Assembly: GCA_030605745.1 (NCBI GenBank)
Contig: JAUWHT010000290.1
Coordinates: 1-7,613, forward strand
Length of the DNA stretch: 7,613 nt
From: Pirellulales bacterium
GTDB taxonomy: Bacteria; Planctomycetota; Planctomycetia; Pirellulales; Thermoguttaceae
Direction: 5' to 3'
In this document: positions 6,024 through 7,613 of the stretch, in pieces
Layout: every line of letters begins with the position of its first letter
Numbering within the stretch: position 1 is the first letter of the stretch
The notes under the pieces: generated by a model
Database searches by the model: none
What the model saw: the letters and a program-made list of their open reading frames with translations, nothing else
Told to the model about the DNA's origin: nothing
Position numbers and translations under genes: made by a program

Positions 6024-6049
6024 CCGCCGCCAGGAGGCGGCGGCTAAAC
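6024..6049 (+). repeat. Hairpin followed by CTAAAC (repeat family member 3)
   Basis: CCGCCGCC (6024-6031) pairs with GGCGGCGG (6036-6043) around AGGA, followed directly by CTAAACGG. It has the same architecture and strand as the elements at 1643-1667 and 4617-4643. It lies just upstream of the zinc-ribbon gene, which reads the other way. Confidence 0.7.
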
Positions 6050-6119
6050 GGTCTAATCTTCCGGAATCGTGCAACCCCATTTAGCCACGTTGCCCCCCAG
6101 CCAGAGGCAGTCGAAAGCC

Positions 6120-6177
6120 CCCCGGTACCCTTGACTTCTTCAACCCTTATGGAAAAATCCCCTCGATACTCTTGACT
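6120..6177 (+). repeat. Imperfect direct repeat ending in CTTGACT
   Basis: CCCGGTACCCTTGACT near 6121-6136 and CCTCGATACTCTTGACT near 6161-6177 are degenerate direct copies 41 nt apart. Both end in TTGACT, which resembles a -35 box, but I see no properly spaced good -10 behind either. It is the only structure I find between 6050 and 6230. Confidence 0.45.
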
Positions 6178-6230
6178 GCCCACTGTGTGGCATGAGAAAA
6201 TGGATATTGAAGATGTTGTTGGTTTCGTTA

Positions 6231-6269
6231 CTTTGTTGGGGTGGCAGTTAAACTGCCACCCCAACAAAG
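6231..6269. repeat. 39-nt perfect palindrome
   Basis: CTTTGTTGGGGTGGCAGTT (6231-6249) and AACTGCCACCCCAACAAAG (6251-6269) are exact reverse complements around a single A. The centre GTTAAAC echoes the CTAAAC tail of the other repeats. It lies in the intergenic region between the divergent zinc-ribbon and 304-aa genes. A T-run is absent, so it is not called a terminator. Confidence 0.85.
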
Positions 6270-6550
6270 GCCAACTGCAACCTACCTTGAGCAGGTTCGA
6301 GCAGGTTATCTCCGGCGGCCGAAAGGCCATTGGCCCGCAAGCGTTGGTTACCCGCTCGAACTCCTACCGTCAGTAACGTACTACCCACCCCAAAACCCTA
6401 AGTTGATGTCCCACGGCAAGACCTTACGGAGCAGGGAATACACTGCAAACGTTTGGGCGTGAGCCGAGCGGGCCGGCTGATTGCGGTGACTCCCGGGGGC
6501 AGGCAGGTGTCTCGGTCATAGACAGACCGTACCACGCCGTGGGCCCCAAC
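6270..6550. other. Gene-free stretch with only minor repeats
   Basis: I see no gene, RNA gene or convincing promoter here. There are two copies of GAGCAGGTT at 6289-6297 and 6299-6307. A small foldable segment contains two mutually exclusive stems: TGTCT 6508-6512 with AGACA 6520-6524, or CGGTC 6513-6517 with GACCG 6525-6529. The latter sits in the probable leader of the 304-aa gene. The stems are only 5 bp, so a regulatory switch is speculative. Confidence 0.4.
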
Positions 6551-6559
6551 GGAAGGAGG
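6551..6559 (+). promoter_or_regulatory. Strong Shine-Dalgarno fixing a GTG start
   Basis: GGAAGGAGG lies 5 nt before the GTG at 6565. This is the best ribosome binding site in the window and is why the GTG is preferred to internal ATG codons. Confidence 0.85.
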
Positions 6560-6564
6560 ACATC

Positions 6565-7479
6565 GTGAAACCCAGTGAAACATCGTCCGCCCAACGACTC
6601 CGGTTGCTCAGTCGTTTCGAGAGCCTCCGAAAGATCCTCACGTCGGAGGACCATGCCGAGTACCTGGAGAAACCGCTGGCCTACTGGGCGCTGCCCACCG
6701 ACCGCCGGCTGCCTTTGGCCTTCCTGGGCCGCACGCTGGAAGATCTTCTCAGTAGGCCGTTTGCTGAACTCTCGGCCACGCCGGGTATCGGACAGAAGAA
6801 AATTTGCTCGTTTGTCGAGTTGCTGGCCCGCGCCGCCGGCACCGATCCCTCCCAACTGTCGTTGGAAGTGGCGAGCGTGCCGGAGGACTGCCAGACCGCC
6901 TCGGCCGACGGGACCTCGGCCGGCGGTAATGGCTTCGACCCGGCGAGCGTCTCCGAGGTCGTTTGGAGCCGGTGTCGCGCCAGTGTGGTGAAACACCGGC
7001 TCGGCGGCGAACTGCTGGGACGCCTTGCACCAAGCCTGAAGAACGTGACCCGCGTCATCCGGAACACCCCGCTGGAAGCCTATGTCAACTCTACGTTGGC
7101 CGAAATCCGGGCAAGGAAGACGCACGGCGAGAAGCGGATTCGCACCGTTCTCGAGGTGTTCCATAGCGTACATGCCCTGGTGGCGGACATGGAGACCCAG
7201 GACCATCTGATCGTGCGGATCGTTCCGCGATTGATCGACCGGGTCGAGCAGTGGATCGGCGGCGCGTTGCAGAAGCCGGGCATACCGAGCGAGCAAGAGA
7301 TCTTCGAGAACTTTGTCAGCCCGTTGCTCGAACAGGTTCGCATTGACACCACAGGGCAGATCGCCAGCCTGGCGGAGAACCGGCTGGGTATCTCCGGGCC
7401 GATTACCAGCGTCCGGCAAGTCGCTCGCACGATGGGCTTGACCCATCTTCTACAGTTGGCCCGTGATTCTATCAGTTGA
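6565..7479 (+). CDS. Protein with two helix-hairpin-helix/alpha-CTD-like modules
   Basis: I do not recognise a named gene. The 304-aa product is soluble, with no signal peptide or membrane helix. Residues 57-90 contain a helix-hairpin-helix-like module with the hairpin ATPGIGQKK, similar in layout to the RNA polymerase alpha C-terminal domain. Residues 169-202 (PLEAYVNSTLAEIRARKTHG...) align to it without gaps, with nine identities in 34, so the module appears duplicated. A low-complexity linker (about 105-127) separates the two. Residues 260-294 (SLAENRLGISGPITSVRQVARTMGLT) look like the start of a sigma region-4-type helix-turn-helix, but the recognition helix expected after GLT is missing or garbled and the protein stops ten residues later. 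DNA binding and a regulatory role are inferred. The GTG start is set by GGAAGGAGG 5 nt upstream. It is followed by the promoter-like region at 7570-7613, so the next gene is probably transcribed separately. Confidence 0.75.
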   Translation: MKPSETSSAQRLRLLSRFESLRKILTSEDHAEYLEKPLAYWALPTDRRLPLAFLGRTLEDLLSRPFAELSATPGIGQKKICSFVELLARAAGTDPSQLSLEVASVPEDCQTASADGTSAGGNGFDPASVSEVVWSRCRASVVKHRLGGELLGRLAPSLKNVTRVIRNTPLEAYVNSTLAEIRARKTHGEKRIRTVLEVFHSVHALVADMETQDHLIVRIVPRLIDRVEQWIGGALQKPGIPSEQEIFENFVSPLLEQVRIDTTGQIASLAENRLGISGPITSVRQVARTMGLTHLLQLARDSIS

Positions 7480-7569
7480 AGTGCGGAAAAACAGGGGTTT
7501 ACGTCAATTTTTCTGGTGGCGAGTCGGAACTGTAGTGCCACAACATTTCCTGTAGTTGGTAAACTCCTC
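7480..7569 (+). other. AT-richer spacer with a 20-nt-spaced direct repeat
   Basis: This spacer is visibly richer in A and T than the coding regions. CTGTAGT occurs at 7530-7536 and again at 7550-7556, exactly 20 nt apart, about two helical turns, just upstream of the promoter-like sequence. It could be a regulator site for the next gene. No terminator with a T-run was found for the 304-aa gene. Confidence 0.3.
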
Positions 7570-7613
7570 TTGTTGTCATGGGTGATATTGCTATACTTGT
7601 GATGACAAAAGGA
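7570..7613 (+). promoter_or_regulatory. Promoter, possible operator and ribosome binding site of the next gene
   Basis: TTGTTG (7570-7575) is a weak -35. After 16 nt comes TATACT (7592-7597), a five-of-six -10 preceded by TGC, which makes an extended -10. TTGTCAT (7573-7579) and ATGACAA (7602-7608) form a perfect 7-bp inverted repeat flanking the -10, as an operator could. The window ends in AAAAGGA, a plausible Shine-Dalgarno, so the next gene should start a few bases beyond 7613. The implied 5' leader would be very short. Confidence 0.45.

Noticed and set aside
6131..6158. Promoter TTGACT with AAAAAT 16 nt downstream
   Set aside because: The -10 matches only four of six bases, the site lies within a degenerate repeat, and the next plus-strand gene is about 400 nt away.
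5986..6330. N-terminal extension of the zinc-ribbon protein from an ATG at 6330
   Set aside because: The extra 115 codons run through two palindromic repeats and show no protein-like pattern; the ATG at 5985 sits directly before the ribbon.
6424..7446. Minus-strand open frame (340 codons) opposite the 304-aa gene
   Set aside because: The plus-strand gene has a near-ideal Shine-Dalgarno and recognisable modules; the antisense frame has neither.

Overview
The window looks like a piece of a Planctomycetota chromosome, most likely from the Pirellulales or a related group. I base this on the moderately high GC content, the style of the proteins and the dense intergenic repeats made of short palindromes. 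This is inference from pattern memory, because no search was run. Five protein genes are supported. The rest is unusually repeat-rich intergenic DNA with no RNA genes, CRISPR array or transposase.

Layout. Positions 1-527 hold no gene but four repeat structures: a 70-nt palindrome, one copy of a dispersed element, a CCCTAACAGCCTA inverted and tandem repeat cluster, and a GC-rich compound inverted repeat. On the minus strand, 528-1466 encodes a LarA-like (nickel-pincer isomerase family) protein that appears to have lost about 110 internal residues carrying the cofactor site. Diverging from it, 1699-4578 encodes a 959-aa AsmA-like, membrane-anchored protein. A 95-nt inverted repeat with telomere-like G-rich heptads separates it from 4685-5425, a 246-aa metallo-beta-lactamase-fold hydrolase related to RNase Z. 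Converging on that gene from the right is 5593-5985 (minus), a 130-aa zinc-ribbon protein with two membrane helices. A MITE-like element with 30-bp terminal inverted repeats fills the gap between the two. After a 579-bp gene-free stretch, 6565-7479 (GTG start, strong Shine-Dalgarno) encodes a 304-aa protein with two helix-hairpin-helix or alpha-CTD-like modules and what looks like a broken C-terminal helix-turn-helix. The window ends in an AT-richer promoter region whose last bases look like the ribosome binding site of the next gene.

The genes do not form an obvious pathway. The AsmA-like and MBL genes are co-directional but separated by the inverted repeat; the others are divergent or convergent. 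I do not see a convincing new multi-gene system. The best leads are the in-frame loss of the LarA active site at a 9-bp junction that suggests microhomology deletion, the internally duplicated helix-hairpin-helix protein with a possible 3'-end frameshift, and several families of structured repeats. One repeat family shares the tail CTAAAC, and one pair of hairpins keeps its pairing while its stem sequence changes.
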